Assembly: GCA_020847045.1 (NCBI GenBank)
Contig: JADLCT010000064.1
Coordinates: 1-51,955, forward strand
Source of the DNA: Bryobacterales bacterium
GTDB lineage: Bacteria; Acidobacteriota; Terriglobia; Bryobacterales; Bryobacteraceae
Length of the DNA stretch: 51,955 nt
Direction: 5' to 3'
Below the pieces are notes generated by a model, which was given only the letters and a program-made list of their open reading frames with translations, was not told the origin of the DNA and searched no databases. This document shows positions 15,580 through 24,537 of the stretch, piece after piece. The position numbers and the translations under genes are program-made. Every line of letters begins with the position of its first letter. The stretch's first letter is position 1.

Positions 15580-18573
15580 ATGCACACCAAGGCTGGGAAC
15601 CGGCTCATGTCGGGGAAATTGATCTTACTATTAGCTACCGGGCTGTTGATGGCCACTCCCGCTTTTTGCGGCGCGTTCGGCCGGGTGGTTGCCGTAGGCG
15701 GCCATGCCTCCGACCTGGCGCTGGATGAGCCACGTAATGTACTGTACGTGGCCAACTACACCGCCAACCGGATTGAAGTGATGTCGCTTGGTGACGGATC
15801 GATCCAGACGTCGTTGAATGTGGCTTCACAACCTTCCTCTCTATCACTGTCGCCCGATGGCCGCTATCTGGTGGTTGGCCACTATGGAAATTTCGCCTCA
15901 CCCAATGCGCCGACCAACGCGCTGACCGTGATTGATCTGAACTCGCGCGCCAGGCAGACATTTGCTCTCGGTAATGCGGCGCTGGGCGTGGCATTTGGCA
16001 TTGATGACCGGGTGCTGGTGGTTACGGCAACAGAATTTCTACTGTTTGATCCTGTGACGGGAACATCCATGGTCTTGTCGACGATCAGCGAACTGGCTGC
16101 CAAGACGCTGCCGCAACCGCCCGCCAGTTTCCCTCCGAACATCGTGGCGGCATCAGTCACCGCTTCGGGTGACCGCCGGTACATCTATGGTCTGACCGAC
16201 ACGTTTACCTTCAGCTATGAGGTGGAACGCAAGGCGCTGGCCATCCGTGGCTACACGTCGACACCGGCCATGGGGCCGCGTGTGGTGGCGGTGAACCGCG
16301 ACGGAGCGTTCTACCTGTCCGGATGGGTGCTGCGCGACCGGTTGGGCCGGAACCTGGCACAGTTTCCTGATCCCGCCGGGCTGCTCAATCTGGGTAGTCA
16401 CGCAATCGATAGCGAGCGTGGTATCGCCTACTCGCAAGTGGGGCAAGGCGCCGCGGCCGCCACAAGCCAACCAGTGCTTCAGGTAGTGGATACCGACAAT
16501 CTGCGGGTAAGGAACAGGATCCAACTGAGCGAGAACCTGGCTGGAAAGAGTGTTCTGAGCGGCGACGGTTCGGTGATGTATGCGATCTCCGATAGCGGAA
16601 TTACGATCCTGCCGGTTGGCCAGCTCAACCAAGCGCCGCAAGTGTACGCCACAGCCGAAGATGTGGTGTTTCGAGGAAACTTCTGTGACCGGCGCGTGGC
16701 CTCACAGGAAATTGGGATTCTGAGCACGGGCGGGGCGCCTGCTGATTTCGTGCTGACGGCCAGCGCGCCAGGCATTACGATGACTCCGTCACGCGGTGTA
16801 ACGCCCGCGACGGTGCGCATTTCGGTGGATCCGGCAACGTACCAGAACGTCAAGGGAACGGTGAGCGTGCAGATCAATATCGCCTCGGCCGCCGGAGTCA
16901 ATGTTACCCGGCCGGTCCGTGTGCTTATAAACAACCGCGAGCCCGACCAGCGAGGGACGTTTGTCAATGTCCCGGGCAAGTTGGTTGACCTGTTGGCCGA
17001 CCCGGTCCGCGACAGGTTCTTTGTCCTGCGGCAGGACACAAACGAGGTCCTCGTCTACGACGCCCGCAGCTATCAGCACCTCAAGACGCTCCGCACCGGC
17101 AACACGCCAACGCAGATGGCGATCACGTTTGACCGGAGATGGCTTCTGGTGGGCAACGACAATTCGCAGATCGCCAACGTGTACGACTTGGAGACTCTTG
17201 CCGTAAGTGATCCAATCATCTTCCCCGGCGGCCACTATCCGCGTTCGCTGGCCAGTTCGGGCAATGCCCTGCTCGCAGCCAATCGCGTCGCCGGTCCGGT
17301 GCACAAGATCGACCGTGTGGACATGGCCACGCGCACGGCTTCCGAGTTGCCCACGCTAGGCATCTATGAAAACGACATCAATGTCAACACGGCCTTGATC
17401 GCGTCTCCGTCCGGCAGTTCGATCCTCGCTGTGCAGGCCGATGGCGGCGTCATGCTCTATAACGCCAACGTGGACACGTTTACCATTTCGAGAAAGGATG
17501 CAGAAACCTTGTCGGGCGCCTATGCCGCTTCCAGTTTCGACCAGTTTGTCGCTGGCAACCGCCTCATGAACGCCTCGCTGGTGACGACCCGCACATTCGA
17601 AGCGAACACTGGGCTCAGCTCTGGCTTCGCCTTCCTGGGCGATTCTGGATTGCGGGCCACCGCGCCGGATGCATCGAGTCCCGGCGTCCTGCAACGCGTG
17701 GATCTGGGGTCGAACGGAACGACGCGCCCGACCCGCATGGCGGAAGCACCGTTGCTGGGAACCACGGGGGCAGCTTTCACGCGGACGGTAGCGCCCTTGT
17801 ACAGCCGCAACGCGATTATTGCGCTGACGACCTCCGGTTTCACAGTGCTGCCGTGGGAGTACGACGCGGCGGTCGCCGCTCCGCGTCTGACACGGGTGCT
17901 GAACGCAGCCGATAACTCGACGGGGTTGTCGCCTGGGGGGCTGATGAGCCTGTACGGCACAGACCTGAGTCCAGTGAATCTGGCCTCGCGCGAACTGCCT
18001 TTACCGACCGCGTTGGGCGAGAGTTGCCTGACGGTAAATGGGATCCCGACGCCGATTTTGTTTGTCTCGCCCACGCAGATCAACGCCCAGATGCCTTTCA
18101 ATGTGGAAGGCAACGTGACGATGATTCTGCGAACGCCTGGCGGGGTGAGCGACAACTACAACCTTGTGGTCCGCCCAACAGCGCCCGGAGTCTTCCGTGC
18201 CGCCGTGGATGGCAACAACGAGATTCCGACCGTGCTTCGGGCAAGTAACAACGAGGTGGTGACGGCCAGTAACCCGGTCCGCCGCAATGACGCACTCGTA
18301 ATTCTGCTCACCGGTTTGGGCATCACGAACCCCGCGATCGAGGCCGGTATTCCGGCTCCGGGCGACCCTCCGCTGGCATCGATCGCTCAGCCGGTCGTGA
18401 CTTTGGGAGGCATGCCGCTGGCCGTCAGCTTTGCCGGTCTGAGCCCAGGACAGGTAGGTGTCTACCAGATCAACGCTCAGGTGCCGGAGAGCATTGCCAC
18501 CGGGGCCGGCATCCCGCTGACCATTGAAGCGGCCGGAGCGAGCACGACGCTTTCCGTGCGCGTAGTGAACTGA
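15580..18573 (+). CDS. Giant exported beta-propeller protein with C-terminal TIGR03437 domain
   Basis: A 997-residue exported protein. A signal peptide (about residues 1-30, ending near MATPAFCGAFG) is followed by YVTN-like beta-propeller repeats (DEPRNVLYVANYTANRIEVM, LSPDGRYLVVGHYG). A central Ig-like segment lies around residues 370-455, then a second propeller (FFVLRQDTNEVLVYD, FDRRWLLVGNDNSQI). The C-terminal ~230 residues begin NAADNSTGLSPGGLMSLYG and include PTQINAQMPFNV, the TIGR03437 domain typical of Solibacter-type Acidobacteriota. The start at 15580 has AAGGGAG 8 bases upstream and is preferred over the ATG at 15559. The protein is probably surface-located and may be adhesive. It follows the Tad locus and precedes an outer-membrane barrel, but function is unknown. 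Confidence 0.8.
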   Translation: MHTKAGNRLMSGKLILLLATGLLMATPAFCGAFGRVVAVGGHASDLALDEPRNVLYVANYTANRIEVMSLGDGSIQTSLNVASQPSSLSLSPDGRYLVVGHYGNFASPNAPTNALTVIDLNSRARQTFALGNAALGVAFGIDDRVLVVTATEFLLFDPVTGTSMVLSTISELAAKTLPQPPASFPPNIVAASVTASGDRRYIYGLTDTFTFSYEVERKALAIRGYTSTPAMGPRVVAVNRDGAFYLSGWVLRDRLGRNLAQFPDPAGLLNLGSHAIDSERGIAYSQVGQGAAAATSQPVLQVVDTDNLRVRNRIQLSENLAGKSVLSGDGSVMYAISDSGITILPVGQLNQAPQVYATAEDVVFRGNFCDRRVASQEIGILSTGGAPADFVLTASAPGITMTPSRGVTPATVRISVDPATYQNVKGTVSVQINIASAAGVNVTRPVRVLINNREPDQRGTFVNVPGKLVDLLADPVRDRFFVLRQDTNEVLVYDARSYQHLKTLRTGNTPTQMAITFDRRWLLVGNDNSQIANVYDLETLAVSDPIIFPGGHYPRSLASSGNALLAANRVAGPVHKIDRVDMATRTASELPTLGIYENDINVNTALIASPSGSSILAVQADGGVMLYNANVDTFTISRKDAETLSGAYAASSFDQFVAGNRLMNASLVTTRTFEANTGLSSGFAFLGDSGLRATAPDASSPGVLQRVDLGSNGTTRPTRMAEAPLLGTTGAAFTRTVAPLYSRNAIIALTTSGFTVLPWEYDAAVAAPRLTRVLNAADNSTGLSPGGLMSLYGTDLSPVNLASRELPLPTALGESCLTVNGIPTPILFVSPTQINAQMPFNVEGNVTMILRTPGGVSDNYNLVVRPTAPGVFRAAVDGNNEIPTVLRASNNEVVTASNPVRRNDALVILLTGLGITNPAIEAGIPAPGDPPLASIAQPVVTLGGMPLAVSFAGLSPGQVGVYQINAQVPESIATGAGIPLTIEAAGASTTLSVRVVN

Positions 18574-18599
18574 TCCAAGAAAGATTGGAGTAGACGGAA

Positions 18600-19253
18600 A
18601 TGTTGAACCATGCATGCAAGCGCTCGACGTATGTCCTGGCGATGGCGGCTCTGATTTCCCTGCCCGCGATGGCGCAAAAGTGGGAGTTCGGCGCGGGAGG
18701 CGGCGCCAGCTTCTATACCAACAAGGACATTGTGAATCGCACCGGGACGGCCGAGACCGGATTCAGTCCCGGATACACAGCCACCGTGTGGTTGGGTCAG
18801 GACAGCTACAAGCATTTGGGCGGGGAAATTCGATATCACTTCGAGAAGAACGATCTGAAACTGGCCGCGGGCGGCACGAAGGTGAATTTTTCCGCGCACG
18901 CGCACACGGTGGGTTACAACGTTCTGATCCACACACAGCCGAAAACCGCTAAGGTGCGGCCGTATGTGCTGGTGGGCGGGGGCGTGAAGATCTTTCGTGG
19001 CACCGGCGCACCGCGCGCTTCGCAGCCTTTAAGCCAGTTCGCAGCCCTCACCAACACCGACCAGACGAAACCCTATGTGCAATTCGGGGCTGGCATAAAA
19101 GTGAACATGGGCGAGCATCTGTACATTCGCGCTGAACTGAGCGACCAGTTGTCGCCGTTTCCGAACGAGGTGATCTACCCGGCTGCGGGTGGTTCGCTCT
19201 CGGGGTGGGTTCACAATATACTTCCGGTGTTCGGGATCGGGCTCGCATTCTAG
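18600..19253 (+). CDS. Outer-membrane beta-barrel protein
   Basis: A 217-residue protein with a clear signal peptide (MLNHACKRSTYVLAMAALIS, cleavage near AMAQ) and alternating amphipathic beta-strands ending in a terminal aromatic (GIGLAF), the hallmark of outer-membrane barrels. The length fits an eight-stranded OmpA/OmpW-like barrel. Strands such as YVQFGAGIKVNMG and HLYIRAELSDQL are easily seen. It starts 26 bases after the TIGR03437 protein with GGAG upstream, so the two are probably one transcript, and it may be an outer-membrane partner of that protein. It converges on the minus-strand MgtC-like gene with only 17 bases between them, leaving no room for a large terminator. Confidence 0.75.
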   Translation: MLNHACKRSTYVLAMAALISLPAMAQKWEFGAGGGASFYTNKDIVNRTGTAETGFSPGYTATVWLGQDSYKHLGGEIRYHFEKNDLKLAAGGTKVNFSAHAHTVGYNVLIHTQPKTAKVRPYVLVGGGVKIFRGTGAPRASQPLSQFAALTNTDQTKPYVQFGAGIKVNMGEHLYIRAELSDQLSPFPNEVIYPAAGGSLSGWVHNILPVFGIGLAF

Positions 19254-19270
19254 CTTGTAAGCCCGCCTGG

Positions 19271-20503
19271 CTACCGCCACAAGACCAGGAATACGGCGGC
19301 CGCAAGGCTGACCACAAAGGGCAGCGCAATGTGGCGGATGACTTCGCGCGTTCCGAGCAGGGCGACAAACGCTGCCTTGCCTGCGAGGTTGGCCGCCGCT
19401 GCCAGCACTACCATACGCCACCCCTGCACTGTTTCGACGACGCCAGTGGACACAAGGCGGGCGGTGGAAAGGGTGATCGCATCCATGTCGGTGAGACCTG
19501 AGACGAGCGCAAGCCAGTAGAGCGCTCCGGCTCCGAGATGTGCATTCACGGCGGCGGTGGCGAGCAGAATACCAGCATAGAGCGCGGCAAACAGTATGGC
19601 GCCTCTCAGTTGCGATGGGTTGCTGAGGCTGCGCTCAGGGCTTGGGCCCGACGATCTCCACACCAGATGAAACCCACTCACGGCGAGCGGAAGAAAGATC
19701 GCCAGCAGGCCCGCGGCCCCTGCCCAAAGCAGGGGCGGAGAGGTGATCGCGAGTTCCACGGCCACTCTGACGAGAGAGACACACGAGGCGATCAAAATTA
19801 CCGCGGCGGATTGAGCCGGTGAGATCAACCGGGAGGCCGCTCCCCGGGCGGCGCTAACGGAAGTGGCGGTCGAGGATACGGCGCCGCCGAGCAGTCCATT
19901 CATCGCAACTCCGGCTCCGGCTGAGACGAATTTGTGAGCGACGAATCCCGACAGGCCAACCCCCACTATCAAGACCACCATCCACCAGACCTGGCGGGGG
20001 TTCACGACGTTGTAGGGCCCGAAGGCCCGGTCAGGCAGGGCGGGTAAGATCACTAGAGAGAGCAGCGAGAACTGCATGATCGCCTTCACGTCGTTCTCGG
20101 TGAACTTGCGGGCCAGGGCGTGAATCTCACCTTTAAAGGCGAGCAGGGCGGCCACTGTGGCTCCGAGCGCCACGGCCACGGTGGGGTCTCCCAGGGCGAG
20201 GTATGCCCCAATGCCGTACATCATGAGCGCGGCAACCTCGGTGGTCAGGCCGGGGTCGGCCTCGGCCTCGACACGGGCGAAGTAGTTCCCGGCGATGAGG
20301 AGGAGGGCTACAGCCAGCAGCCCCATCCCAACGGGCCAACCGCCGAGCATCGGACTCATGAGCCCGGCCAGGAAGCCGAACAGGGTGATGAGGGAAAACG
20401 TACGGAGCCCGGCCAGCCGTGATTCGCGTTCGCGCTGTAAACCGACGAGGAGCCCAAGGCCGGTGCCCAGAGTAAGACGAAACAGGATGGAAATGAAGTC
20501 CAT
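19271..20503 (-). CDS. MgtC/SapB-DUF4010 membrane protein
   Basis: A 410-residue polytopic membrane protein. The N-terminal ~140 residues carry the MgtC/SapB signature (TLGTGLGLLVGLQRERE, AGLRTFSLITLFGFLAG) and the remainder corresponds to DUF4010 (FTENDVKAIMQFSLLSLVILPALPD, SGLTDMDAITLSTARL). The start at 20503 gives MDFISILFRLTLG. Longer readings upstream would overlap the MFS gene. MgtC-domain proteins are linked to magnesium limitation and virulence in pathogens, but the DUF4010 fusion is common in free-living bacteria and its function is not established. It follows the MFS transporter gene by 23 bases on the same strand, so the two form an operon. Confidence 0.85.
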   Translation of the reverse strand: MDFISILFRLTLGTGLGLLVGLQRERESRLAGLRTFSLITLFGFLAGLMSPMLGGWPVGMGLLAVALLLIAGNYFARVEAEADPGLTTEVAALMMYGIGAYLALGDPTVAVALGATVAALLAFKGEIHALARKFTENDVKAIMQFSLLSLVILPALPDRAFGPYNVVNPRQVWWMVVLIVGVGLSGFVAHKFVSAGAGVAMNGLLGGAVSSTATSVSAARGAASRLISPAQSAAVILIASCVSLVRVAVELAITSPPLLWAGAAGLLAIFLPLAVSGFHLVWRSSGPSPERSLSNPSQLRGAILFAALYAGILLATAAVNAHLGAGALYWLALVSGLTDMDAITLSTARLVSTGVVETVQGWRMVVLAAAANLAGKAAFVALLGTREVIRHIALPFVVSLAAAVFLVLWR

Positions 20504-20526
20504 GAAGCTCTCGCAGGAATCTGTGG

Positions 20527-21729
20527 TCAGGCGCGTTTGCCGCCACTGAGGCGGGTTTCCAGCCAGATGGCGAGCGTGAGCAGGAACACCAGGATGGTTC
20601 CGGCGGCAGGAAGAGCCATGACCACCCAGACACCCCACAGATGAGACCCGATGGCAACCGTCGCCGGGGCAAGGAGCCCGCCAGCTACGGCAAAAGAAAA
20701 GATTCCATTGAAGAACCCGGGATGGTAGTCAGGGAAGCGGTGGCCTATTTTTTCGGTCACCAGGGGGTATATGAGGGCGGAGCCGAGTCCAAACAGCAGC
20801 ACTCCGGCCCAGGCACCCCCGCTGTTGTCGGTGGCCATCAAGAGCAGGCATCCCAGCATGGCGGCCACAGCGCTGGTCAGCAATAACTTGCCATGGCCGA
20901 AGGACTTCAGGAGGGCCTGTGTGGTCACGCGGCCGACCAGGAGGGATCCCCAGAACAGGGCCAACATCTGCAAAGCGTCATCCGGCGCGACACCAGCGCG
21001 GTGAACGGCGAACACGGTGAGCCAGCCGGCGACCGTCCATTCGTTTCCAAATTGAAAAAACAGCAGCAGACTAAATAAGATAGCGGCTGGTGACCGGATG
21101 TCGCGCCACATCTGCGCAGCGGGCGTGTCCTTATGTGGAACGGGCGAACCAAACTGGCGGCGGGCGAAAATTCCCGCGGCAAAGCCGGGCAGGAATGCGG
21201 CAAGAATAAGGCTGCTCCGTCCGGTGTAGATGTAGAAAGTGCTGGAAAGAAAGAGCGCCATCAGCAGGCAGCCCAGGCCAAACGCAATGCCCGCGAGGTT
21301 TACCGTAGAGGCGGCATCGCGTTCCCAGGTGAGCGTGAGCGACTGAAAAGCGGAACGGTTCAGCATTCCGGCGGACAGTCCGACCAGAAACATACCCGCC
21401 GCGCGCCAGGGCCAATCGATGGGTGGGCTAACGGCAGCCAGGTAAAGTAGTGTAGCCGATGCGAGGGCGCACCCGCTGACAACCACGAACTGGACGTTCT
21501 TACGTTGAAGCAGAAAGGCGGAAGCCTGTATCGAGGCGGCCAATCCCGCCCCGAGGGCAAAGAAATAGGCTCCAATCGTGAGGAAATCCTCACTGATATG
21601 GTACCCCCAAGTGGGCAAGACGGCGCCGGGGAAGCACATCAGCATGCCGGAGAGGAAAAAGACGCTGAACGCCGTCCGGGCGCTTGCGGCGCGGTGGGCG
21701 AAGGCCGAACCCGAGGAGAAGGCGGGCAT
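20527..21729 (-). CDS. MFS transporter (FucP/sugar-permease-like)
   Basis: A roughly 400-residue, 12-segment major facilitator superfamily protein. The segment CFPGAVLPTWGYHISEDF after the first helix, the loop SLTLTWERDAAS and the pseudo-symmetric halves joined by a polar linker (PVPHKDTPAAQMWRDIRS) resemble the fucose/glucose permease branch. I chose the ATG at 21729. An in-frame GTG at 21750 is also possible, and neither has a strong ribosome binding site. It is the first gene of a two-gene minus operon with the MgtC/DUF4010 gene. The cargo cannot be predicted. The 380-base gap upstream contains the candidate structured RNA on the opposite strand. Confidence 0.82.
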   Translation of the reverse strand: MPAFSSGSAFAHRAASARTAFSVFFLSGMLMCFPGAVLPTWGYHISEDFLTIGAYFFALGAGLAASIQASAFLLQRKNVQFVVVSGCALASATLLYLAAVSPPIDWPWRAAGMFLVGLSAGMLNRSAFQSLTLTWERDAASTVNLAGIAFGLGCLLMALFLSSTFYIYTGRSSLILAAFLPGFAAGIFARRQFGSPVPHKDTPAAQMWRDIRSPAAILFSLLLFFQFGNEWTVAGWLTVFAVHRAGVAPDDALQMLALFWGSLLVGRVTTQALLKSFGHGKLLLTSAVAAMLGCLLLMATDNSGGAWAGVLLFGLGSALIYPLVTEKIGHRFPDYHPGFFNGIFSFAVAGGLLAPATVAIGSHLWGVWVVMALPAAGTILVFLLTLAIWLETRLSGGKRA

Positions 21730-21860
21730 GGTCGGCTCACTCAGGGGCACCCCCGCATTCTAACCCAGGCGGACTCGGCTGGTTGCTCAGACTGGACTCG
21801 GAACCGCCGTGAATCCCAGATCCCGGAGAGGGCGGCAACGGATTTCCCAAATTTAGTAGA

Positions 21861-22059
21861 ACCGTTAGGCGGTGGTGTTGCAACCACACATCATCGGCAT
21901 GGTGTTGGTTTGGCGGGATGCGTGCAAGGAGAGGGCTGGGTCTTTAGAGGTTTTTACTCCTTTGGTGAGGTTGCCTCCTTTCCCAGGTGCGTGTGAGCAC
22001 GTTCCTGTCTGAGATCGGCCAAACCGCCCCGGGCGCCATCGCTCCCGGGGCTTTTTCTT
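21861..22059 (+). ncRNA. Candidate structured non-coding RNA or leader (unassigned)
   Basis: This plus-strand stretch lies in a 380-base region without any protein gene and ends in a strong intrinsic terminator. GTGGT at 21872-21876 pairs with ACCAC at 21883-21887. GGTTTGGC at 21907-21914 pairs perfectly with GCCAAACC at 22018-22025, closing a ~110-base domain directly against the terminator. Inside, CGTGC pairs with GCACG (21921-21925 / 21997-22001 region) and CTGGG (21936-21940) with CCCAG (21982-21986). GGCGGT at 21868-21873 could instead pair with ACCGCC at 22023-22028, opening both the closing stem and the terminator base, which would act as a switch. It could be a 6S-like RNA, a riboswitch-type leader for the hydrolase at 22131, or a lineage-specific sRNA. 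I cannot assign a family. Confidence 0.45.
22026..22059 (+). terminator. Rho-independent terminator
   Basis: GCCCCGGG (22026-22033) pairs perfectly with CCCGGGGC (22044-22051) around a 10-base loop and is followed by TTTTTCTTT. The T-run is on the plus strand only. No plus-strand protein gene precedes it (the MFS gene upstream is on the minus strand), so it must end an RNA starting in the gap, which supports the candidate ncRNA. Confidence 0.88.
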
Positions 22060-22130
22060 TGTTCGCAGTCTAGCGGATACGTGTGTGAGTGGCTGAAGCC
22101 TTGATGAGTGCGCGAGACTGGTAGTTCCGC

Positions 22131-23156
22131 ATGATCAGCCGCTTGTATGCCCGCTGGATGGACCGGTGGGAGACCGAACTGGCGAACCGCGACACGAATC
22201 GAACGCGACGCCCGTTCGAATGGGGCTTGGACTGGCTGGGTTTGGAAGACCGCAATGGGGACGGAAGCGCCTACCAGGAGTTCTCGGCATGGTCGTCGGG
22301 ATTCATCACCCGGTCCTTTGAATTTTTCGGCCATCGGAGTCCGGCGGGTCCGCGTCTGGAAGGTGGCTCCCTTACCTTCCCCAGCGCCATCGAATCACCC
22401 CACGTGGAAAACAACACGGTTCATGCCGAGTACTTCCCTGCGCCGCAAGCGGGCGGGCGAGCGGTGTTGGTGATTCCTCAGTGGAACTCCGAATTCGAGT
22501 CGCACCTGGGGCTTTGCCGCCTGCTGAACCGGTTCGGACTATCCGCTTTACGGCTGAGCCCGGCCTATCACCACCGGAGGATGCCGCCGGAGTTGACTCG
22601 TGCGGATTACCACGTTTCGGCTAACCTGGGCCGCACGGTTCAGGCCACCCGGCAATCGGTTGTGGATGCGCGCGCATGCCTGGACTGGCTCCTGGACCGG
22701 GGCTATACAAAGTTGGGAATTCTGGGAACGAGTCTGGGCTCCTGCATCGCCCTGCTGGCGGCGGCGCACGAGACCCGTCTTCGGGCGGCGGCGTTCAATC
22801 ATGTATCGATGAACGTCGGCGACGTGGTGTGGACAGGCATGTCGTGCCGGCATATCAGGGCCGCGTTGGATGGCCGCGTGACGCTGGAACAACTGAACCG
22901 GTGCTGGTCGGTCATCTCGCCGTCGGCATACCTGGAACTGCTGGCCACGCGAAACCAGGCCAACTTGCTGGTGTGGGCGCCTTATGACACAACCTTCCGG
23001 GCGGAGTACTCGCGCCAGGTTCTCGACCGGTTCCAACAATTGCGTATTCCGCATGACCGGGTGAAACTACCCTGCGGCCACTACACCACCGGCAAGTTTC
23101 CATTCAATTGGCTGGATGGGCTGGCGCTGGCGCGTTTCATGCGGCGGACGCTGTAG
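22131..23156 (+). CDS. Alpha/beta hydrolase, ABHD18-like
   Basis: A 341-residue protein of the alpha/beta hydrolase fold. The nucleophile elbow GTSLGSCIALL holds the catalytic Ser, and a late His occurs in KLPCGHYTTGKFPF. The N-terminal pattern (YARWMDRWE, then RPFEWGLDWLG) and the central region YHHRRMPPELTRADYHVSANLGRTV resemble the ABHD18/DUF2048 group, whose substrates are unknown. No signal peptide is present, so it is probably cytoplasmic or membrane-associated. It is the first gene of a plus-strand run leading through a UbiA-like protein, a methyltransferase and dciA. The ATG at 22131 lacks a strong ribosome binding site. It lies 72 bases after the terminator. Confidence 0.75.
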   Translation: MISRLYARWMDRWETELANRDTNRTRRPFEWGLDWLGLEDRNGDGSAYQEFSAWSSGFITRSFEFFGHRSPAGPRLEGGSLTFPSAIESPHVENNTVHAEYFPAPQAGGRAVLVIPQWNSEFESHLGLCRLLNRFGLSALRLSPAYHHRRMPPELTRADYHVSANLGRTVQATRQSVVDARACLDWLLDRGYTKLGILGTSLGSCIALLAAAHETRLRAAAFNHVSMNVGDVVWTGMSCRHIRAALDGRVTLEQLNRCWSVISPSAYLELLATRNQANLLVWAPYDTTFRAEYSRQVLDRFQQLRIPHDRVKLPCGHYTTGKFPFNWLDGLALARFMRRTL

Positions 23157-23167
23157 AGGTGGACACC

Positions 23168-23908
23168 ATGCGGCGCTGGTGGCAATGGCCGAACCTGCTG
23201 AGCCTGGATGCTCCGGTGGTGGCCGTGGTGTGGCAGGCGCTGCTCGCGCAGGTGACTGGCACGATGCTGCTGCCGGCAGGACGGCTTGCGTTGGGGTTGA
23301 CCGTGTGGGCCATCTACCTGGCGGACCGGCTGTTGGATGTACGCGAGGGGCGCACGGCGCCGCCCACGGCGCGGCACGAATTTTCCCGAAAGAACAGAAA
23401 CGGCATGCTGGCGCTGCTGGTGGCGGTGCTGGTGGTGGATGCGGTGACGGTGCTGAGTCTGCTGCGCGCAGAGGTGGCGCGAACGGGTTGGGCGGCGGCC
23501 GCCGGTGTGGCGGCCTATCTGGCTGTGCTGCACGGGGGAAGGCGGGGAAATTGGTTTCCGAAGGAAGCTCTGGTGGCGGCGCTGTTCATGGCCGGCGTGT
23601 TCCTGGTTGCGTGGACGAACGCGGACGGACAGCGCGCGGAACTGGTGGGAATGGGCGCCGGATTCTTTGCCGTCGTGCTGGCGAACCTGCTGGGCGTGGA
23701 GCGGGATGACCCTGGATGGTGGTATGCGGCGGCGCTGGGCATGATGGCGCTGGTGTGTGTGGTCAAGGGCGGCGAGTGGTGGTGGGCGATGGCGGCAAGC
23801 GCGGCGGCGCTGCTGCTCGTTCATGCGGCCCGGCGCCGTGTGCGCGGTGAGGCCCGGCGATTAGCGCTCGATGTGGCCATGCTGGCTCCGCTCCTGTTTC
23901 TCCAATGA
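23168..23908 (+). CDS. Polytopic membrane protein, degenerate UbiA-like
   Basis: A 246-residue protein with about seven hydrophobic segments. The segment AIYLADRLLDVREG near residues 48-61 resembles the Asp-rich prenyl-diphosphate motif of UbiA prenyltransferases, with D53 and D57, but the second Asp-rich motif is not evident. The family assignment is therefore weak and the protein may be catalytically inactive or unrelated. The start at 23168 is 11 bases after the hydrolase stop and has AGAGGTGG just upstream. Its stop overlaps the methyltransferase start (ATGA at 23905-23908). Operon context with a methyltransferase would fit lipid or quinone chemistry, but this is inference. Confidence 0.55.
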   Translation: MRRWWQWPNLLSLDAPVVAVVWQALLAQVTGTMLLPAGRLALGLTVWAIYLADRLLDVREGRTAPPTARHEFSRKNRNGMLALLVAVLVVDAVTVLSLLRAEVARTGWAAAAGVAAYLAVLHGGRRGNWFPKEALVAALFMAGVFLVAWTNADGQRAELVGMGAGFFAVVLANLLGVERDDPGWWYAAALGMMALVCVVKGGEWWWAMAASAAALLLVHAARRRVRGEARRLALDVAMLAPLLFLQ

Positions 23909-24537
23909 ATGCCGACCGGTTGGCCGAAGCATACCGGTGGGTGGAGTACGCGGCGTTCGGCGGGGCGCTCGAGCGGTGCCGCTATGAGCGGCTTGCCGAG
24001 TTGGCCGGTGCGCGGCGGGTGCTTGTGCTGGGTGAGGGGGATGGACGCTTCGCCGCGCGGCTCTTGCGTGAGAACGGCGCGGCTCAACTGGTCGTAATGG
24101 AGTCGAGCGCGCGGATGATCCGTGTGGCGCAGCGGCGCATGGGTGAATCGGTGCGCGTCGAATGGCGAATGGGTGATGTGTTGGCGGCAGCGTGGCCCGA
24201 AGGGCCGTTCGACGCCGTGGTGACGCACTTCTTTCTGGATTGTTTCGCGGAAGACGAGGCGCGCCAGGTGGTGCTACGAGCTGCCGAACGGATGGCGCCC
24301 GGCGGGTTATGGGTGGTGAGTGAATTTTGTGAGCCGGAGTCCGGGTTCCAGCGATGGCACGCGCGTGCGTGGCTGGGCCTGATGTATCTGTTTTTCCGTT
24401 GGACGGCGGGCCTGCGGGCGAACCGGCTGCCGGACTGGGAGGGCCTGCTCCATAGCGCCGGATTCCGCTGCCAGGAGCGCCGCCGGTGGCGGTGGGGGCT
24501 GGTGGCGAGCGAGGTTTGGCGGAAGGAAGATCCATGA
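23905..24537 (+). CDS. Class I SAM-dependent methyltransferase
   Basis: A 210-residue Rossmann-fold methyltransferase. Motif I is RVLVLGEGDGRFA (about residues 38-50), the acidic residue after beta-2 is E68 region (VVMESSARM), and motif IV-like WPEGPFDAVVTHFFLDCF follows. The region MAPGGLWVVSEF fits motif VI. The C-terminal part (WTAGLRANRLPDWEGLLHSAGF) resembles small-molecule rather than RNA or protein methyltransferases. It overlaps both neighbours by 4 bases, so it is translationally linked to the UbiA-like membrane protein and to dciA. The substrate is unknown; a quinone or lipid is a guess based on the neighbour only. Confidence 0.82.
   Translation: MNADRLAEAYRWVEYAAFGGALERCRYERLAELAGARRVLVLGEGDGRFAARLLRENGAAQLVVMESSARMIRVAQRRMGESVRVEWRMGDVLAAAWPEGPFDAVVTHFFLDCFAEDEARQVVLRAAERMAPGGLWVVSEFCEPESGFQRWHARAWLGLMYLFFRWTAGLRANRLPDWEGLLHSAGFRCQERRRWRWGLVASEVWRKEDP

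Noticed and set aside
21970..22010. Possible signal recognition particle RNA
   Set aside because: The conserved GGAAGGAAGC-type tip of bacterial SRP RNA is absent.
22008..22016. CTGAGA-like motif suggestive of a TPP riboswitch
   Set aside because: The other conserved TPP elements are missing, and the downstream gene is not a thiamine gene.
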